Source: an uncultured Lachnotalea sp.
GTDB taxonomy: Bacteria > Bacillota > Clostridia > Lachnospirales > Lachnospiraceae
Assembly (NCBI GenBank): GCA_948470255.1
Contig: CAOKOS010000003.1
Coordinates: 18,647 to 82,646 of the forward strand
Length of the DNA: 64,000 bases
Direction of reading: 5' to 3'
The position numbers were made by a program, and so were the translations under genes. Under the pieces are notes generated by a model. The model was not told where the DNA came from. It worked only from the letters and a program-made list of their open reading frames with translations, and made no database searches. Shown piece by piece: positions 48,869 through 57,753 of this stretch. Positions within the stretch are counted from its first letter, which is position 1; each line of letters opens with the position of its first letter.

Positions 48869-48984
48869 GCAAAGTACCCACTAGGTTAGTTGTTGCTCTT
48901 ATCGTCACTGTCTAACCATTTGATGATGTAGTGGCAGGCTACACCAGCCAAAACAGCAACTAAAAAAGAAATCACAACTTCCAT
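48862..48984 (-). CDS. Small hydrophobic toxin-like peptide (type I TA toxin candidate, 40 aa)
   Basis: MEVVISFLVAVLAGVACHYIIKWLDSDDRATTNLVGTLPL; very strong RBS GGGAGGAGGTG; minus-strand TATAAT about 45 nt upstream of the ATG. Confidence 0.65.
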
Positions 48985-49141
48985 GCAGACACCTCCTCCC
49001 TGTTGCGGGTGTCGGTGAGCAACACATAAATTATAACATACTATTCGCTATTTTTGTACTTTTATGATAATCCATGTTATGATTTGGTGGAAAGATAATT
49101 CCAGTGAGAAATAAGGAAAGGAAACGCGCGCCGTTTTCCTT

Positions 49142-50329
49142 TTATTGGAAATGCACCTGGATTTCCACGATTTCACTGTCGGTTCCGACGCGCATATCAG
49201 GCCCCCAGATACCGACGCCGGAGGTGACGATGGAATACATGGAGCCTTTTTTATCAAGGCCGTAGGGGTTTTCCCAGAAAAACTTGATTAACAAATTCCC
49301 AGGGAACATCTGGCCGTTATGGGTATGCCCGCAAAGCTGGACGTCTGCGCCAGCTGCCGCCAGCCGGTCAAGCTGCTTGGGCTGGTGCTCCAAAACAAAG
49401 ACAGGCTTACTTAAGTCAAGATCTGCCGTCAGTTCTTCGGGGGACTTCCTCGAGTGTTCGATCTTTTTTACCCGGTCGATATCCTTTCGGCCGACCAGGT
49501 AGAAGGCGCCGTCAATACAGACCGTTTCGTCATTGAGCAGGACAATGTCTGCCTCTTCCAGAAGGCCGGCCATGCGCGAATCATCCACCAGATCTTTGTC
49601 GGAACCAAAAGTGAAGCCAGCCAGAATCTTTTCATCAATGTCGTGATTTCCCCAACATGCGTAGACGCCATAAGTGCTTTGCATACTTTTTAAGGCAGCG
49701 GTAATGGCCTCCGGGTCGTCCAGGGCGTCATAATCATTATCAAAAATATCCCCGGCAATACAGATTAAATCCGGCTCCAGGGCGTTGACTTTTTCAACCA
49801 TGTGCTCAATATAGCTGTGGTCAATACTGTACCCCATATGGAGGTCGGCAATAAGCACCACTTTCAAGTCCCCGGCGGCGCAAGGTTTGTCGATGGTGAT
49901 GTCATAGTGTTTAATTTTTAAGGTCCTGGCATGGATAATGCCGTAAGCGCTGAGGGAAAGAATCACTGTGATAACGATCCCACCGCTTATGAGAAACGTT
50001 TTTCTGGAGCGGAGCTTGACTTTATTGACCCGGTCCCAGTGGAGGAGAATGACACGGATGAGGTCACCCATAATCACAGCCAGCACAATGTATAAAAGAG
50101 TTCCCAGCCAGTAGTTGCTTAAATGCTTGAAAAACCATTTAAGAGAAGGCTCTTTTATAAAAAAGGCGATGACAAGAGAGAGGGAGACAAAGAGAAAGAA
50201 TACAGAATAAACGATACGGAACCAGGTTTTTCTGAAAAAGGCGCCGCAGGCCGAAAACCACCACAGGTTCCAGCGGAGCAGATAAAGAGTCACAAGGATA
50301 TATAAAGGAGACAGTAAAACGGCAATCAT
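49142..50329 (-). CDS. Membrane-anchored metallophosphoesterase
   Basis: VLIADLHMGYS, AGDIFDND, CWGNHDID, LCGHTHNGQMFPGN. Confidence 0.94.
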   Translation of the reverse strand: MIAVLLSPLYILVTLYLLRWNLWWFSACGAFFRKTWFRIVYSVFFLFVSLSLVIAFFIKEPSLKWFFKHLSNYWLGTLLYIVLAVIMGDLIRVILLHWDRVNKVKLRSRKTFLISGGIVITVILSLSAYGIIHARTLKIKHYDITIDKPCAAGDLKVVLIADLHMGYSIDHSYIEHMVEKVNALEPDLICIAGDIFDNDYDALDDPEAITAALKSMQSTYGVYACWGNHDIDEKILAGFTFGSDKDLVDDSRMAGLLEEADIVLLNDETVCIDGAFYLVGRKDIDRVKKIEHSRKSPEELTADLDLSKPVFVLEHQPKQLDRLAAAGADVQLCGHTHNGQMFPGNLLIKFFWENPYGLDKKGSMYSIVTSGVGIWGPDMRVGTDSEIVEIQVHFQ

Positions 50330-50483
50330 TGGTAACAGTCCTTTTCAAAATTTTATACTAATGTCTAAGTATAACACGAAGAAAAGAAATAGCGTCATTA
50401 TTTTTCTTAATTTTTATGAAAAATTCCTGCATCATTTATGGTAAAATAAACAGAAAAGATGATTGAGAAGAGAGGGCGGACAG

Positions 50484-51161
50484 ATGAAGGTTTTATTTGT
50501 AGAAGATGACCACAGCATTGCCTTGGGGCTGGAATACTCTTTGAAACAGGAGGGATATGATATCCGTACCTGCCATACGGTGGCAGAAGCAAAAAAGGCC
50601 CTGGGGGAGGAACGTTTTGATTTGTGCCTTTTAGATGTGACGCTGCCCGACGGAAACGGTTATGAAATCTGCAAAACAGCAAAGCGGAGGGATGATGTGG
50701 CGGTGATTTTCCTGACGGCCTGCGATGATGAGGGGAATGTGGTCATGGGGCTTGATATGGGGGCAGATGATTATATTACAAAACCCTTTCGGATCAGGGA
50801 ACTTTTGTCCAGGATGAAATCCGTACTGCGCCGTTATCAGAAGATGGACAGCGGGGGGCAGGTTTTCCATATCGGGGATATTACTGTTTACCCGCTGCAG
50901 GCAAAAGTGTATAAAGGGGATACGGAGCTTAGCCTGACTGCCATGGAATACCGCTTGTTTCTTACCCTGGCGCAGGCGGAAGGCAGGATACTCAGCAGGA
51001 ACCAGCTTTTGGAAAGCCTGTGGGATATTGGCGGGGATTATGTCAATGACAATACGCTGACAGTGTATATCAAACGGCTTAGGGAAAAGCTGGGCGGTGG
51101 AAACGGTGAGACAGAACTGATCAGGACGGTGCGGGGCCTGGGCTATCGGCTGGGGGAATGA
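50484..51161 (+). CDS. OmpR-family response regulator
   Basis: VLFVEDDHSIALGLEYSL, LCLLDVTLPDGNGYEIC, MGADDYITKPFRIRELL, wHTH C-terminus. Confidence 0.95.
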   Translation: MKVLFVEDDHSIALGLEYSLKQEGYDIRTCHTVAEAKKALGEERFDLCLLDVTLPDGNGYEICKTAKRRDDVAVIFLTACDDEGNVVMGLDMGADDYITKPFRIRELLSRMKSVLRRYQKMDSGGQVFHIGDITVYPLQAKVYKGDTELSLTAMEYRLFLTLAQAEGRILSRNQLLESLWDIGGDYVNDNTLTVYIKRLREKLGGGNGETELIRTVRGLGYRLGE

Positions 51162-51162
51162 T

Positions 51163-52164
51163 ATGTTTCGGAACAGAGAACTGAAATATGGATGCGGGGT
51201 TTACGTTGTGTCGGGGGTCATCTGCGGCAGTGCGGTGTTTGCGGAGTCCAGAGCGGGCTTTTGCTGGTTTCTTCTGTTTTTCGCGGCGGGGCTTTTTATT
51301 TTTCTTGCAGGCGGCGGGCTGCGTTACCGGAAGATTGCTTCTTTATCCATATATTTAAGGAGAGTATTAAACGGGGAAAAGAAACTGGATATTCCTGATA
51401 ATGTGGAAGGGGAACTGAGTATCCTTCGGAATGATATTTATAAGCTGGTGACAAAAATGGAAACCCAGGCAGAGCTTTTGCTGGATGATAAAAGATACCT
51501 GGCAGATTCCCTGTCGGATATTTCCCACCAGCTGAAAACGCCCATGACCTCCATGATGGTGATGACCGACATTCTGCGGGAGGAAAATCTTCCGGCTGAG
51601 AAGCGGGAAGTGTTTGTGCGTTCTATCCGCTCCCAGTTAAAACGGATGGAATGGCTGTTGAGTTCGCTTCTTAAAATGTCCAAACTGGATGCGGGGACCA
51701 TACAGTTTAAGCGGGAGCGGGTTTCTGTAAAAGCGCTGGTAGAAAAGGCAGTGGAACATCTTTTGATTCCCATGGAACTTAAAAACCAGACATTTGTGGT
51801 AAATATCCCCGTGGGGCAGGAACTGGTCTGTGATTTCCAGTGGACGGCGGAGGCCATCTCCAATATTGTGAAAAACTGTATGGAACATACGCCGGAAGAG
51901 GGTAGGATTATGATTTACAGTGAAAACAGGGGGATTTATACGCAGCTTGTGGTGGAGGATAACGGGGAAGGAATTGCACCGGAGGATCTTCCTCACATTT
52001 TTGAGCGGTTTTATAAAGGAAAGAACGGAGGAAAGGACAGCGTCGGCATTGGGCTGGCCATGGCCAAGCACATTATCAATATTCAAAACGGGCAGATTGA
52101 GGCGCTAAGTGAGCCGGGAAAAGGGAGCCGGTTTATCCTCCGTTTGTATCACCTGGTTTTATAA
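51163..52164 (+). CDS. Sensor histidine kinase
   Basis: SDISHQLKTPMTSMMVMTDILREE, NIVKNCMEHTPEEG, VVEDNGEGIAPEDLPHIFERFYKG. Confidence 0.95.
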   Translation: MFRNRELKYGCGVYVVSGVICGSAVFAESRAGFCWFLLFFAAGLFIFLAGGGLRYRKIASLSIYLRRVLNGEKKLDIPDNVEGELSILRNDIYKLVTKMETQAELLLDDKRYLADSLSDISHQLKTPMTSMMVMTDILREENLPAEKREVFVRSIRSQLKRMEWLLSSLLKMSKLDAGTIQFKRERVSVKALVEKAVEHLLIPMELKNQTFVVNIPVGQELVCDFQWTAEAISNIVKNCMEHTPEEGRIMIYSENRGIYTQLVVEDNGEGIAPEDLPHIFERFYKGKNGGKDSVGIGLAMAKHIINIQNGQIEALSEPGKGSRFILRLYHLVL

Positions 52165-52235
52165 TCTGGAATAATAAGGAAAAAACAGGGCAATACTATG
52201 ACAAATCCATATCATAAATAGAAAGGAAGATTTTT

Positions 52236-52847
52236 ATGAGAACACGATTTGTCGTAGGACTGGGAATGGCCCTTCTGCTGCTTGGCACGGAAACCCCTGC
52301 ACTGGCACAGGTAGGTAATCATATTGCTGGGTTTGACATCCGGTGGATTCGTGAATACGAGCCGTCAAAGGAGGATGGCGTGTCCATGGTGGGCGAGCCT
52401 GACTGGAATGCAGAGCTGGAACTGAAGCTGGCGGCGGAGTCTGCCGCAAAAGCACAAGCAGCCGCAGAATCTGAATCGGAGGCAGGGGAGGCCCTGCCGG
52501 AAGCGGCACAGGAAGAGGAAGAAGCGCTGGAGGCAGATGGAGAATGGGTAAGCTTAGGAGACGACTGGGTTATCACTTATTATTGCCCTCTTTCCTGCTG
52601 CAATGACCAGTGGGCATGGAAGACAAGTACACAGGAACCCATGCAGCTCCATCATACCATCGCAGTGGATCCGTCGGTGATTCCCTATTACACCCATGTG
52701 CGCATCGGAGGGCTGGACTATGAATACGTGGCCGAGGACTGCGGGGGCGGAATCAAGGGAAAACGGATTGACGTACTGGTGGACAACTGTTCCATAGCCA
52801 ACAAAATGGGCGTGGACAGAAATGTGGAAGTATGGGTGAAAAAGTGA
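52236..52847 (+). CDS. Secreted 3D-domain protein
   Basis: Signal peptide; ITYYCPLSCCNDQWAW..HHTIAVDPSVIPYYTHVRIGGLDYEYVAEDCGGGIKGKRIDVLVDN. Confidence 0.88.
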   Translation: MRTRFVVGLGMALLLLGTETPALAQVGNHIAGFDIRWIREYEPSKEDGVSMVGEPDWNAELELKLAAESAAKAQAAAESESEAGEALPEAAQEEEEALEADGEWVSLGDDWVITYYCPLSCCNDQWAWKTSTQEPMQLHHTIAVDPSVIPYYTHVRIGGLDYEYVAEDCGGGIKGKRIDVLVDNCSIANKMGVDRNVEVWVKK

Positions 52848-52960
52848 CCATTGACAAATACTTTGATTGTCGATACAATTAATGGAACAGTGCCGGGAGG
52901 CATCCTCCCGGTTACATAGAAAGCACAGATTTTAGGGCGCGGCAGCGCAGGGAGGATAAA

Positions 52961-53839
52961 ATGTCTGACTATGTACTTGTAACGGACGGTACGGCAGATC
53001 TGCCGGGTGAGATTTTTGCGAAGCTGGGAGTCGAGGTTGTCCCTATGGAGTTCCTGGTGAATGAAAAGCCTTACCAGCACTATGCGGATGCCAGAGAGAT
53101 GAGTTTCGACGAGTTTTACAAAAGAGTGAAGGCCGGAGATAAGGTCAGCACCAGCCAGATTAATTATTTTACTTATGAAGAAGTATTTACACCGATTCTG
53201 GAGAAAGGGCTGGATATCCTTTATGTCTGCTTTTCATCCGGTTTAAGCGGTACGTACCAGGCGTCCCTTCTGGCGGCAGATACTTTGATGGAAAAATATC
53301 CGGGGCGGAAGATTGTCAGTGTGGATTCCCTCTGTGCTTCCATAGGAGAAGGGCTTTTGGCTTACAGGGCGGCTCTTTTGAAGGAAGAAGGAATGTCCAT
53401 GGAGGAGCTGGAAAAATGGATTTATGAAAACCGCCTGAAAGTACGTCACTGGTTTGTGGTGGATGATCTGGATCATCTGAGACAGGGCGGGAGGATTTCT
53501 GCTGCTGCCGCCATTTTGGGGACAGCCCTTGGCGTAAAGCCTCTGCTCAGTGTGGATGCGGAAGGAAAACTGGTGACAGCGGCCAAGCTGCGGGGAGCGA
53601 AAAAAGTATTGGAAACCTTCTGCCAGAAAATTGAGGCGGAAGGGCATGAAAGCAGCAGCCAGACTGTTGTGATCGGCCATGCGGCCAATCTGGAACTTGC
53701 GGGAAAGCTGAAAGAGGCTCTTTTGGAGAGGGGACTTATTAAAGACGCCATCATTGCCGACATTGGCCCGGTCATCGGCGCCCATGTGGGAGCAGGTATG
53801 TGTGCCCTGGTCTATACCAGCGACAAAGATTTGCAGTGA
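52961..53839 (+). CDS. DegV family fatty-acid-binding protein
   Basis: VLVTDGTADLPGEIFAKLGVEVVPMEF; STSQIN; SSGLSGTYQASLLAADTLMEKYPGRKIVSVDSLCAS. Confidence 0.95.
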   Translation: MSDYVLVTDGTADLPGEIFAKLGVEVVPMEFLVNEKPYQHYADAREMSFDEFYKRVKAGDKVSTSQINYFTYEEVFTPILEKGLDILYVCFSSGLSGTYQASLLAADTLMEKYPGRKIVSVDSLCASIGEGLLAYRAALLKEEGMSMEELEKWIYENRLKVRHWFVVDDLDHLRQGGRISAAAAILGTALGVKPLLSVDAEGKLVTAAKLRGAKKVLETFCQKIEAEGHESSSQTVVIGHAANLELAGKLKEALLERGLIKDAIIADIGPVIGAHVGAGMCALVYTSDKDLQ

Positions 53840-53915
53840 GAAAACGGGCGGAGTTTTCCGTATCTGAGCCAATATCAATAAAAGCCCTCTGTAAAAAGGG
53901 CATGGGAGCTATAGC

Positions 53916-54143
53916 ATGAAGGAATATGAAATTGTATGGGAGATATTTAACCAGTGCGCCAACAACCAGATGCGGGATGTATTTATTGAAGAGGCGGAGG
54001 TTCCTGACCCGGAGGAATATGTGAAAAACAAATTTAAAGGAAAAGCTGTCACCTATGAGAAAGAACTTTTGGCGGACGGGACAGTGGTATTCCATATTGA
54101 TGCTTCAGGTATTAAGGAGCGGTGCACGTTTACGGAGATTTGA
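53916..54143 (+). CDS. Conserved small protein, unknown
   Basis: 75 aa ORF MKEYEIVWEIFNQCANNQMRDVFIEEAEVPDPEEYVKNKFKGK... with codon-like composition. Confidence 0.6.
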   Translation: MKEYEIVWEIFNQCANNQMRDVFIEEAEVPDPEEYVKNKFKGKAVTYEKELLADGTVVFHIDASGIKERCTFTEI

Positions 54144-54241
54144 ACCCTTTCGTTACCTGAGTTTTTGTATTTGAACATTTAAACAGGAAGAATTTTCCGT
54201 TTTTTATGTAAAAAAATGCGGAAACTCAGGTTAATCCAGGG

Positions 54242-54270
54242 TTGACAAATAGTTACGGATTCATTATAAT
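54242..54270 (+). promoter_or_regulatory. Sigma-A promoter for T-box leader
   Basis: TTGACA (54242-54247), 17-nt spacer, TATAAT (54265-54270). Confidence 0.9.
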
Positions 54271-54289
54271 ATAACAAACTAAATAGTTG

Positions 54290-54585
54290 AAACCTGTGAC
54301 GGAGAGAAGTATCCGGTATATGAACTTTCAGAGAGTCCCCGGTTGGTGTGAAGGGGACAGGGAATAGCTGGTGAATGGACTTCGGAGGGCGGACCGAAAG
54401 GCAGGAAAGCAGAGGCATACGACTATCGTCTGCGAGGGCCAAGTAGGAACCGACGGGCATCCCACCCGTTATCCACCGGGACGCGTATAGATGGTACGTG
54501 TAGCGAGAGGACGTAGAACGTCAATTTGGGTGGTATCGCAGAAGCTGGAGCTTTTGTCCCATGTGGGGACAGAGGCTTATTTTTG
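54290..54585 (+). ncRNA. T-box riboswitch, probable tRNA-Trp specifier (UGG)
   Basis: AGAGAGTCCCCGGTTGGTGTGAAGGGGAC stem I features, GTGAATGGACTTCGGAG (TGG at 54376-54378), TTGGGTGGTATCGCAGAAGC T-box, terminator AGCTTTTGTCCC...GGGGACAGAGGCTTATTTTT. Confidence 0.85.
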
Positions 54586-54640
54586 TTGTATGGGGAATGT
54601 GGTTTCCCATGGACAAAAAGCCCTTTGGGGATATGCGCAA
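54577..54640. repeat. Dispersed intergenic repeat copy E
   Basis: TTTTTGTTGTATGGGGAATGTGGTTTCCCATGGACAAAAAGCCCTTTGGGGAT. Confidence 0.5.
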
Positions 54641-54712
54641 AAATTTTCCGTTTTGGCGAGGCGGAAAGGCCATCTGCCGCCTGAAATTATATGGTATATG
54701 GAGGACATCAAA

Positions 54713-55825
54713 ATGAAAAAACACAGCATGGTAAAAAAAGTAATCGCTATGACAGCAGTAATCGCTATGAGCCTTTCTTTATTGGCCTGCGGGGGAAGCA
54801 AAGATGAGACGAAGGCGCCGGAGACAAAAAAGGAAGAATCCGGAGAGACACAGAAAGAGGGGACGGGAGAAACAAAAGAGACGACACAGGCAAAAGAGAC
54901 GTCCCAGGCAGGGGATACAGAAAAGAAAACATTGAAGGTTGCCATTGTGAAGCAGATGGATCATGCATCTTTGGATGAAATTGCAGAGTCTGTTGCAGCG
55001 GAGCTTGATGCACTGGCGGCGGCCAATGGTATTACCATTGAATATGAAATTTATTCCGGCCAGGGTGAACAAAATACCTTGAAACAGATCGGCGACCAGG
55101 CCATTGCCGATGGGGTGGATGTGATCATTCCCATTGCTACGCTGGCGGCCCAGGTTATGACTGTATGCGCGGAGGATACAAAGACACCGGTTATTTATGC
55201 AGCAATTTCCGATCCGGAAGCAGCGGAAGTGACAGGGATTGATTATGTTAAAGGGACAAGTGATGCCCTGAATACAGAATTTATTATGGATATGATGTTT
55301 ACACAGAATCCCGATATCAAAAAAGTGGGGTTGCTTTATTCTTTGTCAGAGGCCAATTCTGCGACACCCATTGCTGAGGCAAAAGCATATCTGGATGCAA
55401 AGAATATTCCTTATACGGAAGCAACAGCCAATACAAACGATGAAGTGATCGCAGCGGCCAGCGTCCTGGTATCGGAAGATGTGGATGCCATCTTTACGCC
55501 CACGGATAATGTGATCATGTCGGCGGAACTTGCCATTGCTGATACGCTGATTGAGGCAGGTATCCCCCATTACACAGGGGCAGATTCTTTTGTAAGGAAC
55601 GGGGCGTTTGTCACCTGTGGCGTCAATTATACGGATCTTGGAACGCGGACAGCAGACCTGGCTTATGAGGCCGTGACAGAAGGGATGGACGGCATGGAGG
55701 ATTACTACAAAGTGGACGGCGGCATCATCACCGTCAATACGGAAACTGCAGAAGGGCTTAAAATAGATTATTCCCTGTTTAAAGACATGGGAGAGTTGGT
55801 GGAGGTTCAGACCACCGAAGAATAA
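54713..55825 (+). CDS. ABC transporter substrate-binding lipoprotein (ABC_sub_bind/TrpX-like)
   Basis: Lipobox SLSLLACGG; KQMDHASLDEIAESVAAELDAL; start after RBS GGAGGACATCAAA, not at 54491. Confidence 0.9.
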   Translation: MKKHSMVKKVIAMTAVIAMSLSLLACGGSKDETKAPETKKEESGETQKEGTGETKETTQAKETSQAGDTEKKTLKVAIVKQMDHASLDEIAESVAAELDALAAANGITIEYEIYSGQGEQNTLKQIGDQAIADGVDVIIPIATLAAQVMTVCAEDTKTPVIYAAISDPEAAEVTGIDYVKGTSDALNTEFIMDMMFTQNPDIKKVGLLYSLSEANSATPIAEAKAYLDAKNIPYTEATANTNDEVIAAASVLVSEDVDAIFTPTDNVIMSAELAIADTLIEAGIPHYTGADSFVRNGAFVTCGVNYTDLGTRTADLAYEAVTEGMDGMEDYYKVDGGIITVNTETAEGLKIDYSLFKDMGELVEVQTTEE

Positions 55826-55899
55826 TTTGTAACGGAAAACGCCGGGAATCAGGGGGCCATTGGCCCCCTGAAGGCTATCGGCAGGAAAGGGGAATTCTC

Positions 55900-56811
55900 A
55901 TGGTTTTTGTTATTCAGACAGCCCTGGAGCTGGGCTTTATGTATGCCCTGGTGTCCATGGCGTTGTTTTTAAGCTACCGGGTGCTTGATATTGCAGACTT
56001 GACCACGGATGGGGCTTTTGTGCTGGGAATGGCGGTATCTGTTTCGCTGGCGGCAGCGGGCCATCCGTTTCTGGCGATTCCTGCGGCTATGGCGGCAGGG
56101 GCTTTGGCCGGCTTCGTCACTGCTTTTCTCCAGACAAAAATGGGTGTGCCGTCGATTCTGGCAGGTATTGTCACCAATACGGGGCTTTACACGGTCAATC
56201 TGATGGCCATGGGATGGAGTTCCAATGTGAACCTGCTGAAACAGGAAACTATTTTCAGCCTGTTTAAAAAGACAGGTATCGGCGGCGGATGGTATGAACT
56301 TGTGCTGGCGGCGGTGATTACCATAGCGGCAGGCGCGTTTCTCATCTGGTTCCTTGGAACCAGGCTGGGACTGTCCATCCGTGCCACTGGGGATAACCGG
56401 GATATGGTGCGGGCCTCTTCCATAAATCCAATCTTTACGGTGACAGTGGGGTTATGCATTGCAAACGCATTTACTGCCCTTTCCGGGGCAGTGGTGGGCC
56501 AGCTGCAGAAATCGGCGGATATCAATGGCGGTACGGGAATCGTGGTCATCGGCCTGGCTTGCCTGATCATCGGCGAGACAGTGATCGGCCGGGGGTCTGT
56601 GAGGCGGGGTGTCCTTGCCGTCCTTGCCGGAAGTGTTATTTACCGTTTCATTTATGCCGTTGTCCTGAAAACGAAGGTGGTTCCCATTGAATGTCTGAAG
56701 CTGGTGACGGCTGTTATTGTCGCCCTTGCCATCGCCATGCCCACGCTGAAGGCTTACGGCGCCCTGAGGAAACGCAGATGGGCGGCTTCCAGAAAGAAAG
56801 GGGGACAGTGA
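55900..56811 (+). CDS. ABC transporter permease (TrpY-like)
   Basis: YALVSMALFLSYRVLDIADLTTDGAFVLGMAV; polytopic, between SBP and ATPase. Confidence 0.9.
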   Translation: MVFVIQTALELGFMYALVSMALFLSYRVLDIADLTTDGAFVLGMAVSVSLAAAGHPFLAIPAAMAAGALAGFVTAFLQTKMGVPSILAGIVTNTGLYTVNLMAMGWSSNVNLLKQETIFSLFKKTGIGGGWYELVLAAVITIAAGAFLIWFLGTRLGLSIRATGDNRDMVRASSINPIFTVTVGLCIANAFTALSGAVVGQLQKSADINGGTGIVVIGLACLIIGETVIGRGSVRRGVLAVLAGSVIYRFIYAVVLKTKVVPIECLKLVTAVIVALAIAMPTLKAYGALRKRRWAASRKKGGQ

Positions 56812-56812
56812 T

Positions 56813-57631
56813 ATGCTCCTTGTTGAATCAATATCCAAGATTTTTAATGAAGGTACGGTCAATGAAAAAAAGGCGCTTTCGGGCCTGTCCCTCCATTTGG
56901 CGCCGGGAGATTTTGTCACCATTGTAGGTTCCAATGGAGCGGGCAAATCGACGCTTTTTAATGCAGTTTCAGGAAGCTTTTATGTGGACGAAGGTTCCGT
57001 TGCCCTGGATGGAAAAGATATTACATTTGTGCCGGAGCATAAACGCAGCCGCGTGATAGGGCGTCTGTTCCAGGATCCTCTGAGAGGGACGGCCCCCCAC
57101 ATGACCATTGAGGAGAACCTGGCCCTGGCTTATCTTCGCACTTCCAGAGGGAAGGCTCCCTTCAGCAGGATTTCCAAAAAAGACAAGATATTTTTTGAGG
57201 AGAAGCTTTCGCTTCTCGATATGGGGCTGGAGCAGCGGATGAGTCAGCCGGTGGGGCTTCTTTCCGGCGGGCAAAGGCAGGCGCTGACTCTTTTGATGTC
57301 AACCATTGTGCCCCCGAAGCTTTTGCTGCTGGATGAGCATACGGCGGCCCTGGATCCGGCAGCTGCCGAAAAAATACTGACGCTGACAAAGGATATCGTT
57401 GCTTCCAACGGGATCACCTGTATGATGGTAACTCACAATATGAACCAGGCTCTGAGTATGGGAAACCGCACCATAATGATGGCGGATGGGAAGATTGTAC
57501 TGGATATTTCCGGGGAGGAACGAAAGGGGATGACAGTTGACGGGCTTTTGGAGCGGTTTAAGGACAACGCAGGCCATGCTCTGGATAATGACAGGATCCT
57601 TTTATCCACCCAGACAGGAAAAGAGCATTGA
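56813..57631 (+). CDS. ABC transporter ATP-binding protein (TrpZ-like)
   Basis: Walker A GSNGAGKST, LSGGQRQAL signature, LLLLDEHTAALDP. Confidence 0.95.
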   Translation: MLLVESISKIFNEGTVNEKKALSGLSLHLAPGDFVTIVGSNGAGKSTLFNAVSGSFYVDEGSVALDGKDITFVPEHKRSRVIGRLFQDPLRGTAPHMTIEENLALAYLRTSRGKAPFSRISKKDKIFFEEKLSLLDMGLEQRMSQPVGLLSGGQRQALTLLMSTIVPPKLLLLDEHTAALDPAAAEKILTLTKDIVASNGITCMMVTHNMNQALSMGNRTIMMADGKIVLDISGEERKGMTVDGLLERFKDNAGHALDNDRILLSTQTGKEH

Positions 57632-57753
57632 AAATCTGTTTTTACTGAGTTATACTTGATAATAAGGCCGGATGGCCATAGCGGGACAGCCGAATGGCAT
57701 ATGAACCCGAAAAGATAAAACATGGCTGGCAGACAGCAGAATGGAGAATCATA

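Noticed and set aside
54290-54585. Cobalamin-type riboswitch because of the long G-rich leader before a lipoprotein/ABC system
   Set aside because: AGAGAG...GGTTGGTG stem I features, GGGTGGTATCGC T-box sequence and a T-box/terminator arrangement fit a T-box much better.
54491-54712. N-terminal extension of the ABC substrate-binding protein in the supplied ORF
   Set aside because: Lies in the T-box leader; the RBS GGAGGACATCAAA and a signal/lipobox start at 54713.
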